64,000 nt of DNA, from the NCBI GenBank assembly GCA_030737875.1, contig CM060910.1:618835303-618899302 (forward strand), given 5' to 3'. The notes beneath the pieces are model-generated. The model saw only the letters and a list, made by a program, of their open reading frames with translations. It made no database searches and was not told the DNA's origin. The stretch is from Allium sativum (Eukaryota > Streptophyta > Magnoliopsida > Asparagales > Amaryllidaceae). Below, in pieces: positions 22,840 through 35,442 of the stretch (position 1 is its first letter; each line of letters begins with the position of its first letter). Made by a program: the position numbers and the translations under genes.

Positions 22840-24980
22840 ATAAAAATCCTTTTTTTATTTGTCATGATTTATGTTGAATATTGTTGAACAAATAAAAATC
22901 CCTTTTTTTATTTGTCATGGAAAACATAGAAATGTTATGAAAATAAAAATCGTCTTTTTATTTGTCATATATGAACATAGAAATGTTATGAAAATAAAAA
23001 TTATCTTTTTATTTGTCATTAGCAACATAGAAATGTTATGAAAATAAAGAACATATTTTTATTTGTCATATATGGACATAGGAATTGTTGAAAATAAAAA
23101 TCATCTTTTTATTTGTCATATGTAAACATTGGAAATTTGTATGCAAATAAAAATCATCTTTTTATTTGTCATATATGGACATAGGAAATGTTATGAAAAT
23201 AAAAATCATCTTTTTATTTGTCATATGTAAATATAGAAATTTGTATGTATATAAAAATTATATTTTTATTTGTCATATATGGACATAAGAAATGTTATGA
23301 AAATAAAAATCATATTTTTATTTGTCATATATTGACATAGGAAATGTTATGAAAATATAAATCATATTTTTATTTGTCATATATGGACATAAGAAATGTT
23401 ATGAAAATAAAAATCATCTTTTTATTTGTCATATGTAAACATTGGAAATTTGTATGCAAATAAAAACCATCTTTTTATTTGTCATATATGGACATAGGAA
23501 ATGTTATAAAAATAAAATTCATCTTTTTGTTTGTCATATGTAAACATTGGAAATTTGTATAATAAAAATCATATTTTTATTTGTAATATATGGACATAGG
23601 AAATGTTATGAAAATAAAAAGCATCTTTTTATTTGTCATATGTAAATATAGAAATTTGTATGCAAATAAAAATTATCTTTTTATTTGTCATATATGGACA
23701 TAGAAATGTTATGAAAATAAAAATATTCTTTTTATTTGTCATTAGCAACATAGGAATATGTTATGAAAATATATTTTTTATTTGTCATTAGCAATATAGA
23801 AATATGTTATGAAAATAAAATTCATATTTTATTTGTCATATATGGATGTAGGCAATTGCATGCAAAATAAAATATTCATTTTTATTTGTCATGTTAAATT
23901 TTGAAATTGTATACAAATAAAGATATTCATTTTTATTTGTCATGTTAGATATTGAAATTTGTATACAAATAAAAATTCATTTTTATTTGTCATGTTAGAT
24001 ATAGAAGTTGTTATACAAATAAGAAGATTATTTTTATTTATACATATATAATATAGAATTGTGTAGGAAATAAAATTCTCTTTTTATTTGTCATATAAAA
24101 TGCAGAAAACATGTAGACAAATAAAACATTTTCTTTTTATTTGTCATTAGAACATTAAAATTGTTATGCAAATAAATACTTCTTTTTTTTTCGACATTAG
24201 AAATATAAAACATGTTACGCAAATAAATACTTCTTTTTATTTGACATTAGAAATGTAAAACATGTTATGCAAATAAATACTTCTTTTTATATGACATTAG
24301 AAATGTAAAACATGTTATGCAAAATAAATACTTCTTTTTATTTGACATTAGAAATGTCGAAAACAAGTAGACAAATGAATACTTCTTTTTATTTGACATT
24401 AGAAATGTAGAACATGTTATACAAAAGTAATACTTCTTTTTATTTGACATTAGAAATGTAGAACATGTTATACAAAATAAATTCTTCTTTTTATTTGTCA
24501 TTAGAAATGTAGAACATTAAAATTGTTATGTAAATAAAACATTTCCTTTTTATTTGTCATTAAGACATTAAAGTTGTTATGCAAATAAAATCTCTTTTTA
24601 TTTGTCATTAGAAAACATTGAAATTTGTATGCAAATAAAATCTCCTTTTTATTTGTCATTAAAAAACATTGAAATTGTTATGCAAATAAAATATTCTTTT
24701 ATTTATCATTAGAAACATAGAAATTGTTATGTAAAATAAAATATTCTTTTTATTTGGCATATTAAACATAGGATGTGTACAAAATAAAATATTCTTTTTA
24801 TTTTTGTACATATGAAATATAGGATGTGTAAACAATAAAATATTCTTTTTATGTTAATAGGTTAATGTTAGAATTTGATAAAGAATAAAATATTCTTTTT
24901 ATTGCAACAAGTTAATGTAGAAATTATGTAGATAATAAAATTCTTCTTTTTATTGTATATATGTGAATATAGGAATGGTC
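22840..24980. repeat. Tandem hairpin array in the 5' giant LTR
   Basis: About 40 diverged units, mostly 45-60 bp. Each contains AAATAAAAATCATCTTTTTATTT followed by GTCATATATGGACATAGG or a variant. Within a unit, CAAATAAAAA and TTTTTATTTG are exact inverted repeats separated by about 5 bp. The units become more diverged toward the right side, where variants such as TTGACATTAGAAATG dominate. The repetitive - strand frame at 24265-24501 is a by-product. Confidence 0.93.
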
Positions 24981-27208
24981 AATTTAGTTGAAACATTAAA
25001 TATAATATTTTTAATGTAGAGGTTGATTCATTTTAAAAATAGACATTTAGGAAAATTTGATGAAACATTAAAAATGTTTATATGTTAAGATATGTTTCGT
25101 TTGGTTGAAAACATCATTTTAAACATATTAGTGAAATTATCGAACGATTATGTATGTATATATATATATATATATATAAAAATTAAAATAAAACGAACCG
25201 CTCGTGGTAGTTCGCATATCGGAATCGTAACTTTAATAGATTATACCGAAAGATCCGACCGTCGAATTTTCCCAAAATTGGAACTGTTAGGTCCGCTTTG
25301 GGAAGATCTTTCCAACGGTATAAAATTTGTTAAAATCCAATGGTTAGATTTCGAGAAATATGTAATTCAAATTTAGGTAAAAACAATGCTAGGGCCGCCT
25401 ATTGACCCGAAGCGTCGTTAAATTAAATTGGACTATTTTTATGTAAATAAAAATAGCGATAAATCGTTATAAAATAATATTAACGATATAAAATGATTTA
25501 AATTATATATATTCGAGAATTATTTGAAAAGAGCGAGTTCAATCTCATTTCAAATAATTACACGACGATTTAAATCGAAGACATTGAAGATGGTAATTGA
25601 AGACCGACGATCTTCACATCGAATGGACAACTACTGATGCCCGACATTGGGCAGATCCCAATAAAGGGTTAAAAGTGGTAGTTTTCCGGACGTACTTGTT
25701 GATTGTCTGGATATGCGAGAACCTCTCTTCCGTATTGGACATACGGGATGAGTCATAAGGTGTCTCCGGTTTCGTTCAAACCCAGAATGGACTTGTAAGT
25801 GGATGTGTGTCTGACATTGGACTTCATTCTGTGTGAATTGATTTCTATTTAATATGTATATGTTTGGTGGCGGAGAATTTATTCTCTTGCTTAACACCCT
25901 TCTCTGAGAGGTACGATCTTAGAGGTTATATATTGATAGTTATTAGTCGCATGGCGTGGATTGTCAATGTGGCATGCCAATGTGCGAATGATCAAGGCTT
26001 ATTGTTGAAAAGCAGAGCCCTGTGGTGGATGACCAAAGCACAGCTTTAATTAGCATAACTTTGTGTATAGCGTTACTTCGCAAACCTCATACCCCGGTAT
26101 GAACCAGAAATGGGAGAAGGACCCCAGGGAGATTATGCGTTTCTTTCTAACTAGAAGTGGTGTCATGGTATGGAGCCCTGACATTTTTACTTATGTGGAT
26201 GATGGAAAGCGAGGTACCTCAAATTTGAGTCCCTAATGGCTCTTGATTTACGCCCCATAGGGCGGGAAAATTTATTGTTCAGGCATAACCAATCCACTAA
26301 AGTATTTGTGGACCGGCCCCGACACTCCAGGCTCACTCGAGCTCTTAGCCTGAGGCACGGGCTAGAATGTCTCGAATTCGGTAAGGACGATCCCTTGCCT
26401 TGGTTCATGATGGAAATTCAACTTCCAATACGACACCATGCAGTTTTGATTGTAAAACTAGTATGGTGACATAGTATATGGTAGCTATGCCGTCTATGAT
26501 TGATACATTATGATTGAAATTGTTTTTGAAACATATAAACACTAATAATAATATCAAATTGTTTTATACGTATCAAGCATATTTTTGCCATTATAAGGTA
26601 AAACTCTATCCTCCGTTTTGTGTTGCATTGTGTGATGGGACTTGAATCTTATAATGGTTTCATTTTTCAAAAAAACATTGCGTTGTTTAAATGATTTACT
26701 TTATTTATGCACTGGCAATCCAATGGAGTAAGCTCGTTCCGCATTAGCGGCGTGGTCCTATGATTAGCCTTATTATTAGATAAGTTAAGTAAGATTTCTC
26801 ATACCAGTCCCATGACTCACTCGTAGTTTGTTTCACTTGCAAACTCGTGTGACCTTATTTTCCACATGGGCAGTCGAGTGGCTTGTTTTGCAGAAATTTA
26901 TTTATTGAGCAGGATTTTGGATCGAAGCTTAAAGCGGTGTCTAGAGCACTGATAGTCTTCCGCTGTGTTAGTTTATTTGTTTCCGCTACGTTGTATTAAA
27001 ATTATTGTTAATCTTCCGCTATATTACTATTTATCGATGTACTCTTATATATTCTGTACTCTGATGTAACATTATTATGATGTTTATAAAAGTCTTCAGT
27101 TATTTGTTCTGATGTGTTGTATGCCTAAAGTTAGCGTATGCGGGATTTGAACGATCTTGGTCGATTTAGCGATCGATTAGGTCCGAGTGAAATCCGTATC
27201 GTTACATG

Positions 27209-27220
27209 TGGTATCAGAGC
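27209..27220 (+). other. Primer binding site, tRNA-Met type
   Basis: TGGTATCAGAGC, two bases after the 5' LTR. This is the classical plant LTR-retrotransposon primer site complementary to the initiator tRNA-Met 3' end. Confidence 0.92.
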
Positions 27221-27640
27221 TTTGGTTAACTCAAATCTTTGGGGTACAACTCGTTAGAACTGAACAAAAGACCCATCAGAGGTAGGATTAGAAATATCCT
27301 ATAAAATAATACTCATTAGAGATAGGATCAGCAGTATCCTAGAATGAGAAAACTCATTAGATATGGGGTTAGGAATGCCCTAGAATGAGTTGAGAGTGAT
27401 AGGTTTATAATCAACGTATTTGCGATTATATATATAATCCGATTTTAGAAAATATGATTTTTGAATATATATAAAAGTTATATATATTTGAAAAGTTAAT
27501 CAACTGATTGATTGATGATTTTGTTGTGTGATTATTAGATCAACTAAAAAAAAATATTGAAACCAATAAAAGAATGAAAGTTGAGTTGGTTAATTAAACA
27601 ACTTTCAGCTCCATTCCTTTTCGAGGACGAAAATATTTTT

Positions 27641-27653
27641 AAGTGAGGGAGAT
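27641..27653 (+). other. Polypurine tract of the giant-LTR element
   Basis: AAGTGAGGGAGAT immediately before the TGTAACA of the right LTR, with the upstream TTTTCGAGGACGAAAAT that often precedes it in plant gypsy elements. Confidence 0.88.
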
Positions 27654-30600
27654 TGTAACAACCCGGAAAATCAGAACCAATTTATTTTTTTTAAGGAAAA
27701 TTTTTTTAGAAAATGCGTCAGAATTTAAAAATTCCATTGTTAACTTAAACTATTGAATATTAATAAAAAAGAAAGAACAAAAGTTTTTTTTTATAGTATA
27801 ATTATGATGTTATTAATGAGATCTATTAATATATGCTGATAAGTTGATTTAAAATAATATGTAGATTCTAAATGTAATAAATTATGATAAAATGTCGTTA
27901 TGTTATAATAGGTATTGTTAGGCAAAATGTCCTTATGTTAGGCATTGTTAGAGAAAAATGTCATTTTGTAAATTTATCATTGTTAGATAAAAAAATGTCA
28001 TCTTTAATACTTTCCTTGTCTATCCAAAGCGTAACGATCATTAATTAATAAATTTTAAAATGTTAATGGCTGCATTCGTTTTCAATACCTTCCCCTCTTC
28101 ATTGTTTCCTTAATATAGCATTCGTTTATTTCCTTCCCTACATTCTATTTACATGTGTCTTATTTTGTATTCTCATTTCTTAAATCTACATCCCTTTAAA
28201 TCTTCTTTCTCCATTTTGTTAAATATATGTATTCCCTTTTTTTATTTATATTATGTTGATCCCTTTAAATCTCCTTTCTCCATTTTGTTAAATATATATT
28301 CCCTTATTTTATTTATATTATGTTGATCCCTTTAAATCTCCTTTCTCCGTTTTGTTAAATATATGTATTCCCTTATTTTATTTATATTATGTTGTTTATA
28401 TTAAGAAGCAAACAAAAATAAAATAATACCGTAAAACTTTTATTATTATCCATGTAACAACACATGGTATTTAATACTATATGTTTAGAAATTTGAAAGG
28501 TTGTAAACTTTCTAATAATTAGCATTAAATAATTAATCTCATTCATTTCTTTCCATTTATTCTCTCTCTCTCTCATTGTCATTTACTTTTGAAATTTAAA
28601 TGAAAAATAAATATTGTTCCATCATGCCTGGTCAGCTGATTTAATTCCTTTGTAACTTACTATATATGAAGAGACACATTAGGGAAATGAAATAAATGCT
28701 AGTTGACTTATTATCTTTGACATATACATGAGTCATATAGAATAGACATAGAAAAATCATTAGATCGTTAAAATATGATTTATTTAACATAAATATTCTA
28801 TATAAAAAAATAGTCATGCTAAGAAAAAATCACTAGTTCGTTAAAAATATGATTTTTAACGTATGTAGATCGTATAGAAAATATATACGCGTTGTATAAA
28901 CTATATAAGCGTTGTGTGAAAATATATATAGATATTATATGAAAATATGTATAGGCGTTGTATGAAAATATACATATACGATATATGAACGTACATATAT
29001 GCGATATATAAAATGGTCATGAAATGAAGTATTCATTACTTAGTTAAAAATATATTTTGTTAGACAAAAGCATCGCTATTATCATATTAGTGAAATATGG
29101 AATCATAAAATAAAAAAGGGAAAGTCGCCTCCTTCATAAAATAAATAAAATTTGAAATCATATTCAATGGAAATTAAAGGCGTGGCATTCATTGCAAAAA
29201 AAAGAAAGAAAAAAAACATAATGACAATGATAACAATAATTGCCGCATGCGTTTCATTCATATCCTTCAATTCTTTTATGTTCTCTCTCTTCCTTTCATA
29301 TATATAAATGCCATATTTTATACCTTTAATAAATACAAGAAAGAAAAAGTAAGATAAACAATTATTAAATTTTATTTAATATATCATATACAGACCTTTA
29401 TCTCAAATAGAAACCCTAATTCTATTTGAACAGCCGCCGCCACTCTTCCATGAACGCTCAGAATTGTCCCGTTCTTCTTCCCCTTCTGTCTCCTCAATCC
29501 CTCAATGATTTTGAGAATTCCAAATACCAAATTGAAGAGCTAAGTGTGTTCATTAATATGAACGGTGGAGATCGTTTCTAACTCCTTGGATTGGGAGAAT
29601 TTCTCCCTTGTATTCGCTGCGTTCGCAGCAATTTTTGGACAGGAAGGAGGCTGCGAGTTAGACTAGGCGATGATGAGGGCTTCAAGGTGATGGGTTCAGA
29701 TCGGGTACCGGGAGATTCTGGTGATGTGCGATTTGGAGAGATGGACGGAGCTTTTGGGTTCGATGGTGTATAGAAGGAAAACGATGAAGGTGAAGTAAAT
29801 TGAGGGTTAAGTGATTTTAATTAAATTAATTATTCGTTTAATTAGTTATTAAATTATCCAATGTAAATAACGCCGTAAATTCTTCATACGAGGTCCAAAT
29901 CTGACGATTTCAGATACGTTGGAATCGTAGTGAAAATATCTTCGTGATGGAACTGACTAGAGCTTAAACAGAGCATGTTGGAAATTCAAACAAATTCAAA
30001 TCCAAACTGTTCAGAAATTCAGAAATGAAAACTGGAGGAGTAAATTCAAAGTGAGATTTCTTTTTAAATAATTAAAAATTAATTTATTATTATCACGTTG
30101 AGAAATTCTTACATATACGCTGTTAAATTCAGTTGGGTATTGTACGTGATTTGATTTGAATTGGTTGATGTTGTTTATGATGATCTGTTTGATTTAATTG
30201 TATATAATGGAATTGTTGAATATTGTTGAACAAATAAAAATCCTTTTTTTTATTTGTGATGATTTATGTTGAATATTGTTGAACAAATAAAAATCCCTTT
30301 TTTTTATTTGTCATGGAAAACATAGAAATGTTACGAAAATAAAAATCATCTTTTTATTTGTCATATATGAACATAGAAATGTTATGAAAATAAAAATTAT
30401 CCTTTTATTTGTCATTAGCAACATAAAATGTTATGAAAATAAAAAACATATTTTTATTTGTCATATATGGGCATAGGAATTGTTGAAAATAAAAATCATG
30501 TTTTTATTTATCATATGTAAACATTGGAAATTTGTATGCAAATAAAAATCATCTTTTTATTTGTCATATATGGACATAGGAAATGTTATGAAAATAAAAA

Positions 30601-33600
30601 TCATCTTTTTATTTGTCATACGTAAATACAGAAATTTGTATGTAAATAAAAATCATATTTTTATTTGTCATATATGGACATAGGAAATGTTATGAAAATA
30701 AAAATCATATTTTTATTAAAATTTTTATTTTTATTTGTCATATATGGACATAGGAAATGTTATGAAAATAAAATTTATCTTTTTATTTGTCATATGTAAA
30801 CATTGGAAATTTGTATGCAAATAAAAATCATCTTTTTATTTGTCATATATGGACGTAGGAAATGTTATGAAAATAAAAATCATCTTTTTATTTGTCATAT
30901 GGAAACATTGGAAATTTGTATGCAAATAAAACTCATCTTTTTATTTGTCATATATGGACATAGGAAATGTTTTGAAAATAAAAATAATCTTTTTATTTAT
31001 CATATGTAAATATAGAAATTTGTATGCAAATAAAAATCATCTTTTTATTTGTCATATATGGACATAGAAATGTTATGAAAATAGAAATATTCTTTTGTCA
31101 TTAGCAACATAGAAATATGTTATGAAAATAATTTTTTTTATTTGTCATTAACAATATAGAAATATGTTATGAAAATAAAAATCATATTTTTATTTGTCAT
31201 ATATGGATGTAGGGAATTGTATGCAAAATAAAATATTTATTTTTATCTGTCATATTAAAATTTGAAATTGTATGCAAATAAAGATATTCATTTTTATTTG
31301 TCATGTTAGATATTGAAATTTGTATACAAATAAAAATTCTTTTTTATTTGTCATGTTAGATATAGAAGTTGTTATACAAATGAGAAGATTCTTTTTATTT
31401 ATACATATATAATATAGAATTGTGTAGGAAATAAAATTCTCTTTTTATTTATCATATAAAATGCAGAAAACATGTAGACAAATAAAACATTTTCTATTTA
31501 TATGTCATTGGAACATTAAAATTGTTATGCAAATAAATACTTCTTTTTATTTGACATTAGAAATATAAAACATGTTATGCAAATAAATACTTCTTTTTAT
31601 TTGACAATGGAAATGTAAAACATGTTATGCAAAATAAATACTTCTTTTTTTTTACATTAGAAATGTCGAAAACATGTAGACAAATGAATACTTATTTTTA
31701 TTTGACATTATAAATGTAGAACATGTTATGCAAATAAATACTTCTTTTTATTTGACATTAGAAATGTAAAACATGTTACACAAATAAATACTTCTTTTTA
31801 TTTGACATTAGAAATGTAAAAAAAGTTATGCAAAATAAATACTTCTTTTTATTCGACCTTAGAAATGTCAAAAACATGTAGACAAATGAATACTTCCTTT
31901 TATTTGACATTAGAAATGTAGAATATGTTATACAAAATAAATACTTCTTTTTATTTGATATTAAAATGTAGAACATGTTATACAAAATAAATACTTCTTT
32001 TTATTTGTCATTAGAAATGTAGAACATTAAAATTGTTGTGTAAATAAAACATTTCCTTTTTATTTGTCATTAGGACACTGAAGTTGTTATGCAAATAGAA
32101 TCTCTTTTTATTTGTCATTCGAAAGCATTGAAATTTGTATGCAAATAAAATCTCCTTTTTATTTGTTGTTAGAAAACATTGAAATTGTTATGCAGATAAA
32201 ATATTCTTTTTATTTGTCATTAGAAACATAGAAATTGTTATATAAAGTAAAATATTCTTTTTATTTGGCATATTAAACATAGGATGTGCAGAAAATAAAA
32301 TATTCTTTTTATTTTTGTACATATGAAATATAGGATGTGTAAACAATAAAATATTCTTTTTATGTTAATAGGTTAATGTTAGAATTTGATAAACAATAAA
32401 ATATTCTTTTTATCGTAACATGTTAATGTAGAAATTATGTAGACCATAAAATTCTTCTTTTTATTGTATATATGTGAATATAGGAATGGTCAATTTAGTT
32501 GAAACATTAAATATGATATTTTTAATGTAGAGGTTGATTCATTTTAAAAATAGACATTTAGGAAAATTTGATGAAACATTAAAAATGTTTATATGTTAAG
32601 ATATGTTTCGTTTGGTTGAAAACATCATTTTAAACATATCAGTGAAACTGTCGAACGATTTATATTTATATATAAAAATATAAATTAAAATAAAACGAAT
32701 CACGTGCGGTAGTTCGCGTTTCAGAATCGTAACTTTAAACGATTGTACCAAAAGATCCGACTGTTGAATTTTCCCAAAACTGAAAGTGTTAGGTCCGCTT
32801 TGGGAAGATCTTTCCAACGGTATAAAATTTGTTAAAATCCAACTGTTAGATTTCGAGAAATGTGTAATTCAAATTTAGATAAAAACAGCGTCGTTAAATT
32901 AAATTAGGCTATTTTTATCTAAATAAAAATAGCGATAAATCGTTATAAAATAATATTAACGATATAAAATGATTTAAATTATATATATTCGAGAATTATT
33001 TGAAAAGACCGAGTTCAATCTCATTTCAAATAATTACACGAAGATTTAAATCGAAGACATTGAAGATGGTGATTGAAGACCGACGATCTTCACATCGAAT
33101 GGACAACTACTGATGCCCGGCATTGGGCAGCTCCCAATAAAGGGTTAAAAGTGGTAGTTGTCCAGACGTACTTGTCGACTGTCTGGATATGCGAGAACCT
33201 CCCTTCCGTATTGTACATACGGGACGAGGAATAAGGTGTCTCCGGTTTCGTTCAGACCCAGAATGGACTTGTAAATGGATGTGTGTCTGACATTGGACTT
33301 CGTTCTATGTGAATCGATTTCTATTTTATATATATCCTGTTTGGTGGCAGAGAATTTATTCTCTTGCTTAACACCCTTCTATGAGACGTACGAGCTTAGA
33401 GGTTATACACTGATAGTTATCAGTCGCATAGCGTGGATTGTCAATGTGGCATGCCAAGATGCAAATGATCAAGGTTTATTGTTGAAAAGCAGAGCCTTGT
33501 GGTGGATGATCAAAGCACAAATTTAATTAGCATAGCTTTGTGTATAGCGTTACTTCGCGAGCCTCACACCCTGGTATGAACCAGAAACGGGAGAAGGACC

Positions 33601-34690
33601 CCAGGGAGAACATGCTTTTCTTTCTAGCTAGAAGTGGTGTCATGGTATGGATCCCAAACATTTTTACTTATGTGGATGATGGAAAGCGAGGTACCTCGGA
33701 TTTGAGTTCCTAGTGGCTCTTGATTTACGCCCCATATGGTGGGGAAACGTATTGTTCAGGCATAACCAATCCACTAAAGTATTTGTGGACTGGCCCTGGC
33801 GCTCCAAGGCTCACTCGAGCTCTGGTCCTGAGGCACGGGCTAGAGTGTCTCGAATTAGGTAAGGACGATCCCTTGTCTTGGTTCATGATGGAAATCCAAC
33901 TTCCAATACGACACCATGCGGTTTTGATTATAAACTAGTATGGCGACATAGTATATGGTAGTTATGCCATCTATGATTGATATATTATGATTGAAATTGT
34001 TTTTGAAACATATAAACAATAATAATAATAATATCAAATTGTTTTATATGTATCAAGCATATTTTGACCATTATAAGGTAAAACTCTATCCTCCGGTTAG
34101 CATTGCATTATGTGATGGGATTTGAGTCTTATAGTGTTTTCATTTTTCTAAAAAGCATTGCGTTGTTTAAATGATTTACTTTATTTATGCACTGGCATTC
34201 CAATGGAGTAAACTCGTTCCGCGTTAGCGGCGTGGTCCTGTGATTAGCCTTATTATTAGATAAGTTAAGTAAGATTTCTCATACCAGTCCCATGACTGAC
34301 TCATAGTTTGTTTCACTTGCAAACTCGGGTGCCCTTATTTTCCATACGGGCAGTCGAGTGGCTTGTTTTGCATAAATTTATTTATTGAGCAGGATTCTGG
34401 GTCGAAGCTTAAAGCGGTGTCTAGAGCATTGATAGTCTTCCGCTGTGTTAGTTTATTTGTTTCCGCTACGTTGTATTAAAATTATTGTAAATTAATCTTC
34501 CGGTATATTACTATTTATCGATGTACTCTTATATATTCTGTACTCTGATGTAACATTATTATGATGTTTATAAAAGTGATCTGTTATTTGTTCTGATGTG
34601 TTGTATGTCCAAAGTTAGCGTATGCGGGATTTGAACGATCTTGGTCGATTTAGCGATCGATTAGGTTCAAGTGAAATCCGTATCGTTACA
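27654..34690 (+). repeat. 3' giant LTR (7,037 bp)
   Basis: Co-linear with 20351-27206 throughout, with many substitutions and small indels. It is 181 bp longer, from an extra tract near 28250-28330 and repeat-number differences in the hairpin array, partly offset by losses elsewhere. It ends GTTACA and is followed by AGTTG, the right target-duplication copy. Confidence 0.92.
30220..32480. repeat. Tandem hairpin array in the 3' giant LTR
   Basis: The same array as at 22840-24980, with a different unit number. It includes units carrying an inserted ATTAAAATTTTTATTTTT near 30715. The Lys/Phe/Ile-rich frames at 30803-31009 (+) and 31776-31985 (-) come from the repeat. Confidence 0.93.
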
Positions 34691-35442
34691 AGTTGCACCA
34701 ATGCATCCCTATCCCAAGAAACTAAATTTTGATGGAGACGTTGTGAAAGCCTCCGCTAAATTTTAGTTAGATTAGAAGCTCGGATTGAACCTCGGGCCCC
34801 ACAAGGGGTTTTTGGAGAGCCACAATCCGAATAGAGTGTTTCTTGATATTGTGTTTGAGATATGAGGAAGAAGCCTCGTTCCTAACATCACATATATTCC
34901 AAAATAAGCAGATGGCCATAAAGACTCAGATAAGTAAAGGTTACGCCTAGTGATTCTAATGTTAAGTTCCTTGGCCGCTAACGATCGAGTATGAAGGGTT
35001 CTAGGAATTAGGCATTTTATGTTCTTAGCTTTCTTAATTATCTTGGATTTAAATTTGTTTGGAGGGGAGCGAGTCGGGTCGAAATGCTCAGGAGTCACTG
35101 GGTAAATCGCCGAAGATGAAAACCCCCTCCGTACTTGAGATAGACGAGGGAGAAAGACTAAAACAAGAGCCAGCTAAGCAAAAAGATGCGTTGTTTATGA
35201 GTTGATCTAACCGAGCATTGGTTTGCTATATCTCTTCCACATTGAGAAACGAATAGGGACGAGGGATAAAGGGAGTATGAGAGAATGTCAAGAATCTTAA
35301 AGTGGTCATCTCATCTAACGGTATGGTCTCATCGTATGCGTTACTATCATTAGGTTGATCAGTAAGCCCCACTAGGATAGAGCAAGAAGAAACAGAGTAA
35401 TTAAAGAATGCCATTCTCTTGGCTTTCCATCGGAAGATCCGC
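34691..35442 (-). pseudogene. LINE remnant, piece 2: start of the endonuclease
   Basis: On the - strand, near 34780-34910, one frame reads ICDVRNEASSSYLKHNIKK then SIRIVALQK. This is the degenerate N-terminal segment of a plant LINE endonuclease (the usual WN.RG and ALQET boxes). The right border is the CACTA end at 35443. At the left border, the frame across the removed giant-LTR insertion reads on into piece 1 (DALVQVVLDSPH). Frameshifts are present. The 34772-35098 and 35226-35414 frames lie partly in other phases. Confidence 0.7.

Larger units (their letters stand above)
20351..27206 (+). repeat. 5' giant LTR (6,856 bp)
   Basis: The order is: AT-rich U3 with TATACG-type short repeats (about 21480-21620), a TATA-like TTTATAAATAC at 21931-21941, then AAACCCTAATTC and a less AT-rich leader (about 22010-22400). 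A 2.1-kb hairpin-forming tandem array follows (about 22840-24960), then a mixed-composition 3' part to 27206. The short frame 22197-22409 recurs, shorter, in the other LTR and has no recognised domain. If transcription starts after the TATA box, R plus U5 would be about 5.2 kb. Confidence 0.92.
27207..27653 (+). other. 447-bp non-coding interior of the giant-LTR element
   Basis: The interior starts with the tRNA-Met primer site (27209-27220). It contains three direct repeats of about 40 bp (27271-27390; core ACTCATTAGAGATAGGATCA...TATCCTAGAATGAG) and an AT-rich stretch. It ends with TTTTCGAGGACGAAAAT and the polypurine tract AAGTGAGGGAGAT at 27641-27653. There is no open frame over 60 codons. 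The repeats could belong to a packaging or leader structure, but this is speculative. Confidence 0.85.
20351..34690 (+). mobile_element. Non-autonomous Ty3/gypsy-type element with giant LTRs
   Basis: A 14,340-bp element bounded by TGTAAC...GTTACA. It has direct LTRs of 6,856 bp (20351-27206) and 7,037 bp (27654-34690). A primer site, TGGTATCAGAGC, at 27209-27220 matches the 3' end of initiator tRNA-Met. A polypurine tract, AAGTGAGGGAGAT, sits directly before the right LTR. The flanks are ACTTG (20346-20350) and AGTTG (34691-34695), a 5-bp duplication with one mismatch. Removing the element and one flank copy restores LINE-like sequence. The TGTAACAACCCGG start and the TTTTCGAGGACGAAAAT motif near the tract resemble plant chromovirus-type gypsy elements; that placement is inferred. 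No gag or pol is present. It must have moved with proteins supplied in trans. Confidence 0.92.

Noticed and set aside
24265..24501. Repeat protein with Cys-Ile-Thr-Cys units, and a similar frame at 31776-31985
   Set aside because: Generated by the AT-rich tandem hairpin array; the phase is not kept between the two LTRs.
22840..24980. CRISPR-like array of regular repeats and spacers
   Set aside because: The units vary throughout, the spacers are themselves repeated, and the context is a plant LTR retrotransposon.
20351..34690. Simple segmental tandem duplication of a 7-kb unit
   Set aside because: A primer site and polypurine tract lie exactly at the inner borders and a 5-bp near-duplication at the outer borders, which a plain duplication would not explain.
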